This document shows positions 1-7,128 of a stretch of 23,391 nucleotides of DNA, one piece after another (the stretch's first letter is position 1; every line of letters starts with the position of its first letter). Both the position numbers and the translations under genes were made by a program. Source of the DNA: an uncultured Collinsella sp. (GTDB taxonomy: Bacteria; Actinomycetota; Coriobacteriia; Coriobacteriales; Coriobacteriaceae); assembly GCA_900752475.1 (NCBI GenBank), contig CAADVJ010000163.1:1-23391 (forward strand), read 5' to 3'. The notes under the pieces were generated by a model. That model was not told the origin of the DNA. It saw only the letters and a list, made by a program, of their open reading frames with translations, and did not search any database.

Positions 1-82
1 AACGCACGGCCCCCCCTCCGACGGGAAAAAATGCGGGCCCCAAATCACCCCAATACACAGGGGTTGCGCCGCCAATAAATAA

Positions 83-2443
83 CTAAGCCAACCCCAGCAA
101 TATGCCCGCCGAATGCACGACAAACGCCACGATCCAGGCGACCGTCACCTGAAACGCGAATACAGCCACGGCATAGCGCGCGCCCAACTCGCTCTTGACG
201 GCGCCGATGGACGCCACGCAGGGCGGGTACAGCAGCGTAAAGACCAGGAACACGTAGGCGGTAAACGGCGAAAACATGGTTGACAATGCCGCGGGCGAGG
301 TTGCACCCAAAAGCACCGTGAGCGTCGAGATGACGCTCTCCTTGGCGATAAGTCCGGTGACGAGCGCCGTCGAGGCGCGCCAGTCGCCAAAGCCGAGCGG
401 GGCCAACACCGGCGCGATGATGCTACCCAGACCGGCAAGCAGGCTTTGCGACTGGTCGGCGACCACGTTAAAGCGGATATCGAACGTCTGCAGGAACCAG
501 ATGACCACCGTAGCGGCAAAGATAATGGTAAAGGCCTTGGTAATAAAGTCCTTGGCCTTATCCCATGCCAGCATCACCGTCGTCTTGACGCTCGGCAGGC
601 GGTAATTGGGGAGCTCCATGATAAACGGCACCGGGTCGCCCTTAAATGCCGTGCGGTTGAGCACCAAAGCCGCGATGCAGCCGACCACGATACCGATCAG
701 ATAGAGCGAGACCATGGCGGGAACCGTCGCCTGCGGGAAAAACGCCCCGCACAGCAAGCCGTAAACCGGCAACTTGGCTGAGCAGCTCATAAACGGCGTG
801 AGCATGACCGTCATCTTACGGTCGTGCTCGGATGGGAGCGTACGGGTCGACATGATAGCCGGCACGGTGCAGCCAAAACCGACGAGCATGGGCACAAAGC
901 TGCGGCCCGACAGGCCAAAGCGACGCAGTACCTTATCCATGACAAAGGCCACGCGCGCCATGTATCCGGAGTCTTCCAGAATGGAGAGGAACAAGAAGAG
1001 CACGACGATAATCGGCAGGAAGGTCAGCACGCTGCCCACGCCCGTAAGCACGCCGTCGACAGCAAGCGAGCGCACCACGTCGTTGGTTCCGAACGCCTTG
1101 AGGCCCGCATCGGCCGAGGCGATGATAGCAGCGATACCGTCCTCCATGAGTCCCTGCAACGCCGCGCCGATCACGCCAAACGTCAACCAAAAGACGAGGC
1201 CCATGATCACCAGGAACGCCGGAATGGCCGTGTAGCGACCCGTCAGGATGCGGTCGATCTTGACGGAGCGCACGTGCTCGCGGCTCTCGTGCGGCTTGAC
1301 GACGCAGCGCCCACACACGTCGCCGATAAAGCTAAAGCGCATGTCGGCCAGCGCGGACAGGCGGTCGGTGCCGGCCTCGCCCTCCATCTGGGTAATGATG
1401 TGCTCGATGGCGTCGAGCTCGTTGCGATCCAGGTGAAGTGCCTCGGTCACCAGCTCGTCGCCCTCAACTAGCTTGGTCGCCGCAAAGCGCACCGGGATGT
1501 GCGCCGTCACGGCATGGTCCTCGATAAGGTTGGCAATGCCGTGGATGCAGCGATGCAGTGCACCGCCGTCCGAGCCATCGGGCGCACAGAAGTCCAGGCG
1601 ACCGGGGCGCTCGCGGAACCGCGCCACGTGCAAGGCATGATCCACCAGCTCGCCGATACCCTCGTTGCGGGCAGCGCTAATGGGGACAACGGGCACGCCC
1701 AACAGGCTCTCGAGCAGGTTGACGTCCACGGCGCCGCCGTTGGCCGTCACCTCGTCCATCATGTTGAGCGCGATGACCATGGGGCGGTCGAGCTCCATAA
1801 GCTGCAGCGTCAGGTACAGGTTACGTTCGATGTTGGTGGCGTCGATGATATCGATGATGGCGTCGGGGCGCTCGTCGAGGATGAACTGACGGCTCACGAC
1901 CTCTTCGCCTGTGTACGGCGACAGCGAATAGATGCCGGGCAGGTCGGTAACGCTCGCCTCGGGGTGGTTACGGATAGTGCCGTCCTTACGGTCGACCGTC
2001 ACGCCGGGAAAGTTACCGACGTGCTGGTTGGAGCCCGTAAGCTGGTTGAACAGCGTGGTCTTGCCGCAGTTTTGGTTACCGGCAAGGGCAAAATGCAGCG
2101 GTGCGCCCTCGGGCACGGCCGTCTTGGCAGCACGGGGCGAATACGTCCCCTCGCCGAGTGCCGGATGCTCCGTCGTGCCGATTGCGGCGTTAGCGCGCGG
2201 GCCGGTATCGGTGTCGTGCACATCCACGAGCTCAATGCGTGCGGCATCGTCCTTGCGCAGCGTCAGCTCGTAGCCACGCAGGCGAATCTCGAGCGGGTCG
2301 CCCATGGGCGCGTACTTCATCATGGTGACTTCGGTGCCCGGCGTTAGGCCCATGTCCAAAATATGCTGTCGAAGCGCCTGGTCGTCCGATGCCACCGATG
2401 CGACAACGGCGTCCTTTCCAATCTCGAGTGTATCGAGCCTCAC
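83..2443 (-). CDS. feoB: FeoA-FeoB fusion, ferrous iron transporter
   Basis: This protein imports Fe(II) across the cytoplasmic membrane. Residues 1-75 form a FeoA-type SH3-like domain, normally a separate small protein. A linker leads to the FeoB G domain with G1 GNQNCGKTT (122-130), DLPG (167-170) and NMMD (227-230). The C-terminal half (about 390-786) is a polytopic membrane domain with the two Gate-like repeats of FeoB. At 786 residues it is about the length expected for FeoA plus FeoB. The start is GTG, preceded by GGGAGGAG about eight bases upstream. No feoC or separate feoA is seen nearby. Two tandem palindromes just upstream suggest control by a metal-sensing repressor. Downstream (bases 1-82) only a weak 5-bp hairpin (47-64) and an A-run at 25-31 could act as terminator. 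The family call is very secure; the regulation is inferred. Confidence 0.97.
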   Translation of the reverse strand: MRLDTLEIGKDAVVASVASDDQALRQHILDMGLTPGTEVTMMKYAPMGDPLEIRLRGYELTLRKDDAARIELVDVHDTDTGPRANAAIGTTEHPALGEGTYSPRAAKTAVPEGAPLHFALAGNQNCGKTTLFNQLTGSNQHVGNFPGVTVDRKDGTIRNHPEASVTDLPGIYSLSPYTGEEVVSRQFILDERPDAIIDIIDATNIERNLYLTLQLMELDRPMVIALNMMDEVTANGGAVDVNLLESLLGVPVVPISAARNEGIGELVDHALHVARFRERPGRLDFCAPDGSDGGALHRCIHGIANLIEDHAVTAHIPVRFAATKLVEGDELVTEALHLDRNELDAIEHIITQMEGEAGTDRLSALADMRFSFIGDVCGRCVVKPHESREHVRSVKIDRILTGRYTAIPAFLVIMGLVFWLTFGVIGAALQGLMEDGIAAIIASADAGLKAFGTNDVVRSLAVDGVLTGVGSVLTFLPIIVVLFLFLSILEDSGYMARVAFVMDKVLRRFGLSGRSFVPMLVGFGCTVPAIMSTRTLPSEHDRKMTVMLTPFMSCSAKLPVYGLLCGAFFPQATVPAMVSLYLIGIVVGCIAALVLNRTAFKGDPVPFIMELPNYRLPSVKTTVMLAWDKAKDFITKAFTIIFAATVVIWFLQTFDIRFNVVADQSQSLLAGLGSIIAPVLAPLGFGDWRASTALVTGLIAKESVISTLTVLLGATSPAALSTMFSPFTAYVFLVFTLLYPPCVASIGAVKSELGARYAVAVFAFQVTVAWIVAFVVHSAGILLGLA

Positions 2444-2484
2444 GTCCGTGCTCCTCCCCCGGCGCCCACAGGGCGTTGCATTTT

Positions 2485-2525
2485 GTTTACCATGGCTAAC
2501 CGTTTGCCATGGCTAACCAATTGTA
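2485..2525 (-). promoter_or_regulatory. Feo promoter region with tandem operator-like 17-mers
   Basis: Two directly adjacent 17-mers, GTTTACCATGGCTAACC (2485-2501) and GTTTGCCATGGCTAACC (2502-2518), differ at one base. The first 16 bases of each form an imperfect palindrome around CCATGG. On the minus strand a good -10 candidate, TACAAT (2520-2525 on the plus strand ATTGTA), lies immediately upstream, so a bound protein would cover the start of transcription. No convincing -35 is seen. The half-sites resemble TTAG/CTAA half-sites of DtxR-family metal repressors, but this is resemblance only. Confidence 0.6.
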
Positions 2526-2629
2526 ACCATGCATGATAGCGCGAACATGCAACGATGTTCAATCGACAGATTGCCGCTCTGGCGGGCTTGCAGCGTCAAG
2601 TGGTTACGGCGTTTGGTAAAACCGCGTAA

Positions 2630-3532
2630 CTAGAAACCGTGGCGCTCCAGGAAGCGGAAGGCCAGGCGAATCCAAGGGCGGACTGCCACCTGCTTGTCCT
2701 CGTTGTCGACCGCGGTGTTGGCGTTGCCGAGCGAAAGGCCGTGACCACCCTGGTCGAAGACGTGCATCTCACAAGCGACGCCCTCCTCGGCCATGCGCTG
2801 CGCAAACGGGTAGACCTGCGCGATCGGCGCCGTCTTGTCGTCGGACACGCCCCACACAAAGGTCGGTGGCATCTGACGCGAAACATGCGTGGTGGGGCAG
2901 ATGTCGGCCAGATGCTCGTCAGTTGCCTCGCCGCCCGTCACCATCGACAGGTAGTCGTTGAGCAAATCGCGCCCCGTCTTGCCGCCCGTCTTGGGCACAC
3001 GCAAGTCAATGCGCGGATCGCGCGTCTGCATGTCGCGCACATAGGCAAAGTCGAGCAATGGATAGCCCAGCACCACGGCATCGGGACGAATGTCGTCCGG
3101 ACGCGCCCCGGCAAGTGCCGCAAAGGGGCCGGTCTTCCACTGTGTTGCCAGCGAGGCGCAAATCATGCCGCCAGCAGAAAAGCCCACGACGCACACGCGC
3201 TTAGGATCGACATGCCACTCGTCGGCGTTGGCGCGCACCGTGGCGACCATCTTGGCAAGATCTGCCTGGGGGTGCGGAAAGCTCACGTCACCCGTAGAAC
3301 TCGTGACATAGTTGAGCACAAAGGCCTGGTAACCGTGATCCAAAAACGCAAACGCCACAGGATCCTGCTCATGCGGAGCGATATGCGTAAACGCACCTCC
3401 GCCACAGATAATCACCGCGGGGCGGCGGCCATTCGGTTTATCGGGCAACGGCTCGGCACCCAAATACGTAAACGTCGCCGGATAATCCTCGGTCGGCTCC
3501 TCGCCCCACAGCGCATGGTTCTCGACAATCAT
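2630..3532 (-). CDS. Alpha/beta hydrolase, acetyl-esterase-like
   Basis: This is a 300-residue serine hydrolase of the esterase/lipase (dienelactone hydrolase or BD-FAE-like) type, probably cytoplasmic because no signal peptide is visible. The nucleophile elbow GFSAG is at 117-121 (Ser119). The likely acid is Asp231 or Asp232 in VSDDKTAP, and the His is in GGHG (His254). The oxyanion loop is CGGGAF (43-48) where HGGG would be usual. I chose the ATG at 3532 because AAGGGAG lies seven bases upstream; the reading frame stays open farther upstream but that part looks non-coding. The substrate is unknown; short-chain acyl or carbohydrate esters are typical of the family. It is transcribed away from the PTS EIIA gene. 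Confidence 0.85.
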   Translation of the reverse strand: MIVENHALWGEEPTEDYPATFTYLGAEPLPDKPNGRRPAVIICGGGAFTHIAPHEQDPVAFAFLDHGYQAFVLNYVTSSTGDVSFPHPQADLAKMVATVRANADEWHVDPKRVCVVGFSAGGMICASLATQWKTGPFAALAGARPDDIRPDAVVLGYPLLDFAYVRDMQTRDPRIDLRVPKTGGKTGRDLLNDYLSMVTGGEATDEHLADICPTTHVSRQMPPTFVWGVSDDKTAPIAQVYPFAQRMAEEGVACEMHVFDQGGHGLSLGNANTAVDNEDKQVAVRPWIRLAFRFLERHGF

Positions 3533-3545
3533 ATGTGCTCCCTTC

Positions 3546-3579
3546 GCGCAAATTATGCGCCCTTGTTTTTCGCCTTCAA
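3546..3579 (-). promoter_or_regulatory. Esterase promoter with overlapping palindrome
   Basis: On the minus strand TTGAAG (plus 3574-3579) and CATAAT (plus 3552-3557) are separated by 16 bases and would start transcription about 10-15 bases before the esterase start. A perfect inverted repeat GCGCA-aatta-TGCGC (3546-3560) overlaps the -10 and could be an operator. Prediction only. Confidence 0.45.
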
Positions 3580-3658
3580 GCGTACCCCACTTGAACCCGT
3601 GGCGCAGAAACACTCCGGCAATAAGTTTCCCTTCAACTGATATATCACATAATCCCAG

Positions 3659-3687
3659 TTCAGAGGTATCGTTGAGCAGCGTAGAAT
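3659..3687 (+). promoter_or_regulatory. Promoter of the PTS EIIA gene
   Basis: TTCAGA (3659-3664) and TAGAAT (3682-3687) are separated by 17 bases. Transcription would begin near 3694, giving a leader of about 80 bases that contains the palindrome at 3719-3728. Confidence 0.45.
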
Positions 3688-3718
3688 AGGGGCGTTGACC
3701 AAGCCGCGAAACACATGT

Positions 3719-3728
3719 GAAACGTTTC
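3719..3728. promoter_or_regulatory. LacI-family-like operator GAAACGTTTC
   Basis: A perfect 10-bp palindrome with the central AAACGTTT typical of LacI/PurR-family operators lies about 25-35 bases after the predicted start site of the EIIA gene. It would suit a sugar-responsive repressor. The regulator is not in the window. Confidence 0.35.
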
Positions 3729-3775
3729 CGGCAAACCAAACGCGCGATATGCGCCTATTTAAGTTGGAGGCAACT

Positions 3776-4339
3776 ATGGGTCTGCTCGATTCGCTTAAGT
3801 CCACCTTCACCTCGACCGGCGAGGCGTCCGTTCCGCCCGCAGCAAGCTTCGCTACCCGCGAAGGCGTCATCTATGCCCCCGTCAACGGCGTGCTCGTCAA
3901 CCTGGACGAGGTTCCCGACGAGACGATCGCCTCGGGCATGCTTGGCCAGGGCTATGGCATCGAGCCCATTACCGGCACCGTCTATGCGCCCGCCAACGGC
4001 CGCATCGGCGCCACCACTGTCACCAACCACTCCATTGGCATGATCACCGAGGACGGTCTTCGCGTGTTCATTCATGTTGGCCTGGGTACCGTGGAAATGA
4101 ACGGCAAGGGTTTTGCCCGCTTTGTCGAGATGGGCGATGTGGTCAAGGCAGGCCAGCCGCTCATCAGCTTCGACCGTGAGGCCATTAAGGCCGCTGGTCA
4201 CGAGGACATCGTGACCGTCATCGTCTCCGAGCTCGACCGTCTTAAGAGCATCGACCATGTCGGCGAGTCCGGAACGCTTATCGGCGGCAACCCGCTCGTC
4301 AAGCTGGGCGACCCGCTGCTGGTGGCCAAGACCAAGTAG
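3776..4339 (+). CDS. PTS glucose-type EIIA component
   Basis: This 187-residue soluble phosphocarrier belongs to the EIIA-Glc (Crr) family, which takes phosphate from HPr and passes it to an EIIB. The two active-site histidines are visible: TNHS (His85) and VFIHVGLGTVEMNGKGF (His100, the phosphorylated one by analogy). The length is close to E. coli EIIA-Glc (169 residues). The start is ATG 3776 with GGAGG five bases upstream; an upstream in-frame methionine at 3695 overlaps the promoter and has no ribosome-binding site. No EIIB, EIIC, HPr or EI is adjacent, so it probably serves PTS permeases encoded elsewhere. A strong terminator follows, so it is likely monocistronic. Confidence 0.92.
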   Translation: MGLLDSLKSTFTSTGEASVPPAASFATREGVIYAPVNGVLVNLDEVPDETIASGMLGQGYGIEPITGTVYAPANGRIGATTVTNHSIGMITEDGLRVFIHVGLGTVEMNGKGFARFVEMGDVVKAGQPLISFDREAIKAAGHEDIVTVIVSELDRLKSIDHVGESGTLIGGNPLVKLGDPLLVAKTK

Positions 4340-4376
4340 CCAAGTCCCGCGCCACACAGCCAAAAGGCACCACGCC

Positions 4377-4410
4377 AAGCGCCCGCGACCATTTGGCCGC
4401 GGGCGCTTTT
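4377..4410 (+). terminator. Intrinsic terminator after PTS EIIA
   Basis: AAGCGCCCGCG (4377-4387) pairs perfectly with CGCGGGCGCTT (4398-4408) around a 10-base loop, followed by a T-rich run. Confidence 0.88.
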
Positions 4411-4520
4411 CGTTTGAAAAACCATCCCGCCAATGCCTTATCTGTATAGCCCAAATGAGCCGAGCTGCTAGAATATCGAACTGTATGGATAACTATCATT
4501 CAACCGTTATGGGAGGATAC

Positions 4521-5924
4521 GTGAACCGCACCAAAATCGCGCAGCTCTATGCCGATGCCGAGTCGCTCGGCGGCCAGACCGTCACCGTCGCCGGCTGGGT
4601 CAAGTCCGTCCGCGACATGAAGAACTTTGGCTTTGTTACGCTCAACGACGGCAGCTGCTTCCGCGACCTGCAGGTCGTCATGAACCGCGCGGCACTCGAC
4701 AACTACGACGAGATCGCCCATCAAAACGTCTCGGCCGCACTCATTTGCACCGGCACCGTCAAGCTGACCCCCGATGCGCCCCAGCCTTTCGAGCTTTCTG
4801 CCACCTCCATCGAGGTCGAGGGCGTCAGCGCCCCGGATTACCCGCTGCAGAAGAAGCGCGCAACCGTCGAGTTCCTGCGCACCCAGCAGCACCTGCGCCC
4901 GCGCACCAACCTGTTCCGCGCCGTGTTCCGCATCCGCTCTGTCGCGGCTGCCGCCATCCACCGCTTCTTCCAGGAGCAGGGCTTTGTCTACGTCAACACC
5001 CCCATCATCACCACGAGTGACTGCGAGGGCGCCGGCGAGATGTTCCGCGTGACCACGCTCGACCCCAAAAATCCGCCCCTCACCGAGTCCGGCGAGGTCG
5101 ACTGGAGCCAGGACTTCTTTGGCAAGCATGCAAGCCTCACCGTGTCCGGCCAGCTCAATGCCGAGAACTTTGCCATGGCCTTTGGCGACGTGTACACCTT
5201 TGGCCCCACCTTCCGTGCCGAGAACTCCAACACCACGCGCCACGCCGCCGAGTTTTGGATGATCGAGCCCGAGATGGCCTTTGCCGACCTGAACGACTAC
5301 ATGGATAACGCCGAGGCCATGCTCAAGTACGTCCTCAAGGACGTTATGGCAACCTGCCCCGACGAGCTCAATATGCTCAACAAGTTTGTGGACAAGGGTC
5401 TGCTCGAGCGCCTGGACCATGTCGCCAACTCCGACTTTGCCCGCGTTACCTACACCGAGGCCGTCGAGATCCTGGAGCAGGCAGTCGCTGCTGGCCACCA
5501 GTTTGATTACCCCGTCAGCTGGGGCATCGACCTGCAGACCGAGCACGAGCGCTTCCTGACCGAGGAGCACTTTAAGCGCCCGACCTTCGTGACCGACTAC
5601 CCGGCCGAGATCAAGGCGTTCTACATGCGCATGAACGAGGACGGCAAGACCGTCGCCGCCGCCGACTGCCTGGTTCCCGGTATCGGCGAGATTATCGGCG
5701 GCTCCCAGCGCGAGGAGCGCCTGGATCTGCTCGAGGCCCGCATCAAGGACCTGGGTATGAATCCCGAGCAGTACAAGTACTACCTTGACCTGCGCCGCTA
5801 CGGTTCCTGCAAGCACGCCGGCTACGGTCTGGGCTTCGAGCGCTTGGTCATGTATCTGACCGGCGTGGGCAACATCCGCGACGTCCTGCCGCACCCGCGC
5901 ACCGTGGGCAACGCCGACTTCTAA
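4521..5924 (+). CDS. asnS: Asparaginyl-tRNA synthetase
   Basis: This 467-residue class IIb synthetase charges tRNA-Asn in the cytoplasm. The N-terminal OB-fold anticodon-binding domain is seen in VTVAGWVKSVRDMKNFGFV (about 21-39). Class II motif 2 starts at FRAENSNTTRHAAEF (221-235), and motif 3 is GLGFERLVMYL (436-446). The length matches bacterial AsnRS (about 463-467). I prefer GTG 4521 because GGGAGG ends four bases before it; in-frame ATGs upstream (for example 4509, which overlaps that ribosome-binding site) lack such a site. TAGAAT near 4471 may be its -10. The gene stands alone between two terminators. Confidence 0.96.
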   Translation: MNRTKIAQLYADAESLGGQTVTVAGWVKSVRDMKNFGFVTLNDGSCFRDLQVVMNRAALDNYDEIAHQNVSAALICTGTVKLTPDAPQPFELSATSIEVEGVSAPDYPLQKKRATVEFLRTQQHLRPRTNLFRAVFRIRSVAAAAIHRFFQEQGFVYVNTPIITTSDCEGAGEMFRVTTLDPKNPPLTESGEVDWSQDFFGKHASLTVSGQLNAENFAMAFGDVYTFGPTFRAENSNTTRHAAEFWMIEPEMAFADLNDYMDNAEAMLKYVLKDVMATCPDELNMLNKFVDKGLLERLDHVANSDFARVTYTEAVEILEQAVAAGHQFDYPVSWGIDLQTEHERFLTEEHFKRPTFVTDYPAEIKAFYMRMNEDGKTVAAADCLVPGIGEIIGGSQREERLDLLEARIKDLGMNPEQYKYYLDLRRYGSCKHAGYGLGFERLVMYLTGVGNIRDVLPHPRTVGNADF

Positions 5925-5970
5925 TCGTCGGACACTAGCTCGCGTCGCCACACGCCAACGCTCATCGTAC

Positions 5971-6006
5971 AAGCGTCTCTCGACATCGGTCGAGAGACGC
6001 TTTTTT
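5971..6006 (+). terminator. Intrinsic terminator after asnS
   Basis: AAGCGTCTCTCG (5971-5982) pairs with CGAGAGACGCTT (5991-6002), with a short loop and a run of six T. Confidence 0.92.
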
Positions 6007-6127
6007 CAACAGCATCCGTCAAGCTTTTGGCAAGGTTTTGGTCAGTTGAGCAGGGCTGTTGAAAACTCAACCCGCCGTTTGCCGACGACTACCGACCGCC
6101 CAGAGCGCCCTGCGCCCCTGGGAAAGC

Positions 6128-6178
6128 CCCACGTCCTAGGCTCCATACCGTCGCCACCCAAAACGGAAAGGACGTGGG
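6128..6178 (+). repeat. Inverted repeat in the leader of the WYL regulator
   Basis: CCCACGTCCT (6128-6137) and AGGACGTGGG (6169-6178) are perfect inverted repeats with a 31-base loop. The right arm contains the AAAGGA ribosome-binding site of the following gene, so the hairpin could hide it; alternatively the arms are two halves of a DNA operator. Confidence 0.55.
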
Positions 6179-6182
6179 CACC

Positions 6183-6968
6183 ATGACCGAAGCCGCTGTT
6201 GAAACCTACGACACCACGACTGGAGGCGCCGCCTCGATGGCAGCCTATCGCGCCGTTCGCATCCTGCAACTATTAAGCGAAAACACCGGCGAGGACAAGG
6301 CCATGCTTTCCGATGAGTTGATCCGGCGCCTCGCCCATCCCGACGACCCCGCCCGCATGCCCATCTCGGCGGCGCGGCGCAGCATCTACACCGCCATCTC
6401 CGCGCTTCGCCATGCCGGATACGAAATTGAGTACAAACGCGGCGTGGGCTACAAGCTTCTTACCCGTCCGCTCACCGATGAAGAGATCATCCGGCTCCAC
6501 GGTATGGTCATGCGCAACCGCTCCACGCCTATCGCTATCCGCAAGAGCATGGCGCAGCACTTAGTTGCCATGGCGAGTGCCGACGTTCGCGGCTACCTCG
6601 ATACACCCGAACCCGTTCCAGGCGCAGGCAGCAAGGCTACCAAGGCAACACGCACGCCCATCAAGCGCATCGACACGTGCGAGCTCGTCGAGCAGGCCAT
6701 CGACCACGGAACCACGGTGAGTTTTGATATTTCGAGCGTCACGACGCGTGGCGAAACCGAAGCAGCACGGATGACACTCCGTCCCTTTGCCATCAGGCAG
6801 CGCGATGGCATCTCGTATCTGCTGGGAACGGTCTATGACGCCCGAGGTGCCGATGACACGCTGCGCACCGTAGAGATTGGCCGCATGAGAAACGTCACCA
6901 CACGTCTCCTCAACGGCAAGAAGCTCTTCGCCGCCCTCGACGAGGAGGACGACGCCTCCGTCGCATAA
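6183..6968 (+). CDS. WYL-domain-like transcriptional regulator
   Basis: This 261-residue cytoplasmic protein has an N-terminal winged-helix-like region (about 22-92, with SAARRSIYTAISALRHAGYEIEY as likely recognition helix and wing) and a C-terminal WYL-like segment (about 150-235). The WYL pattern is seen in RPFAIRQRDGISYLLGTV (200-217) and RTVEIGRM (228-235). Such proteins are ligand-responsive regulators; the ligand here is unknown. I chose ATG 6183 over an in-frame GTG at 6174 that sits one base from the ribosome-binding site. Inverted repeats crowd the upstream 180 bases, which would fit autoregulation. It precedes the ABC importer but a separate promoter lies between them, so a regulatory link is only possible. 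Confidence 0.75.
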   Translation: MTEAAVETYDTTTGGAASMAAYRAVRILQLLSENTGEDKAMLSDELIRRLAHPDDPARMPISAARRSIYTAISALRHAGYEIEYKRGVGYKLLTRPLTDEEIIRLHGMVMRNRSTPIAIRKSMAQHLVAMASADVRGYLDTPEPVPGAGSKATKATRTPIKRIDTCELVEQAIDHGTTVSFDISSVTTRGETEAARMTLRPFAIRQRDGISYLLGTVYDARGADDTLRTVEIGRMRNVTTRLLNGKKLFAALDEEDDASVA

Positions 6969-7037
6969 GACCCTCCGCCGCCCATTCGACTACCCGTACC
7001 GCCCATCCGATTCTGTATTAAAAAACCCGCCAGGCTG

Positions 7038-7065
7038 TTGTAAAAATGGACATCAGCGCTACTAT
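7038..7065 (+). promoter_or_regulatory. Promoter of the ABC importer operon
   Basis: TTGTAA (7038-7043) and TACTAT (7060-7065) are separated by 16 bases. Just downstream, TGCACT (7075-7080) and AGTGCA (7088-7093) form a 6-bp inverted repeat with a 7-base loop at the expected 5' end of the mRNA. Confidence 0.4.
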
Positions 7066-7128
7066 AGTTCCACTTGCACTTTGTCCCAGTGCAGTGTTTC
7101 CAGCCATTTTTATACTGGGGGTAATGAT

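Noticed and set aside
3533..3739. N-terminal extension of the esterase
   Set aside because: The added 69 residues cover the predicted promoter and ATG 3532 has a good ribosome-binding site; the extension resembles no hydrolase N-terminus.
3695..3775. N-terminal extension of the PTS EIIA protein from an upstream ATG
   Set aside because: The extension overlaps the palindrome and promoter region and lacks a ribosome-binding site, whereas ATG 3776 has GGAGG five bases upstream.
4500..5972. 490-codon minus-strand open frame opposite asnS
   Set aside because: Antisense shadow of asnS with no ribosome-binding site and no recognisable domain.
7060..7128. T-box or tryptophan riboswitch before the TrpX-type importer
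   Set aside because: The leader of about 60 bases is too short for a T-box and shows no T-box sequence or specifier loop; only small inverted repeats are seen.
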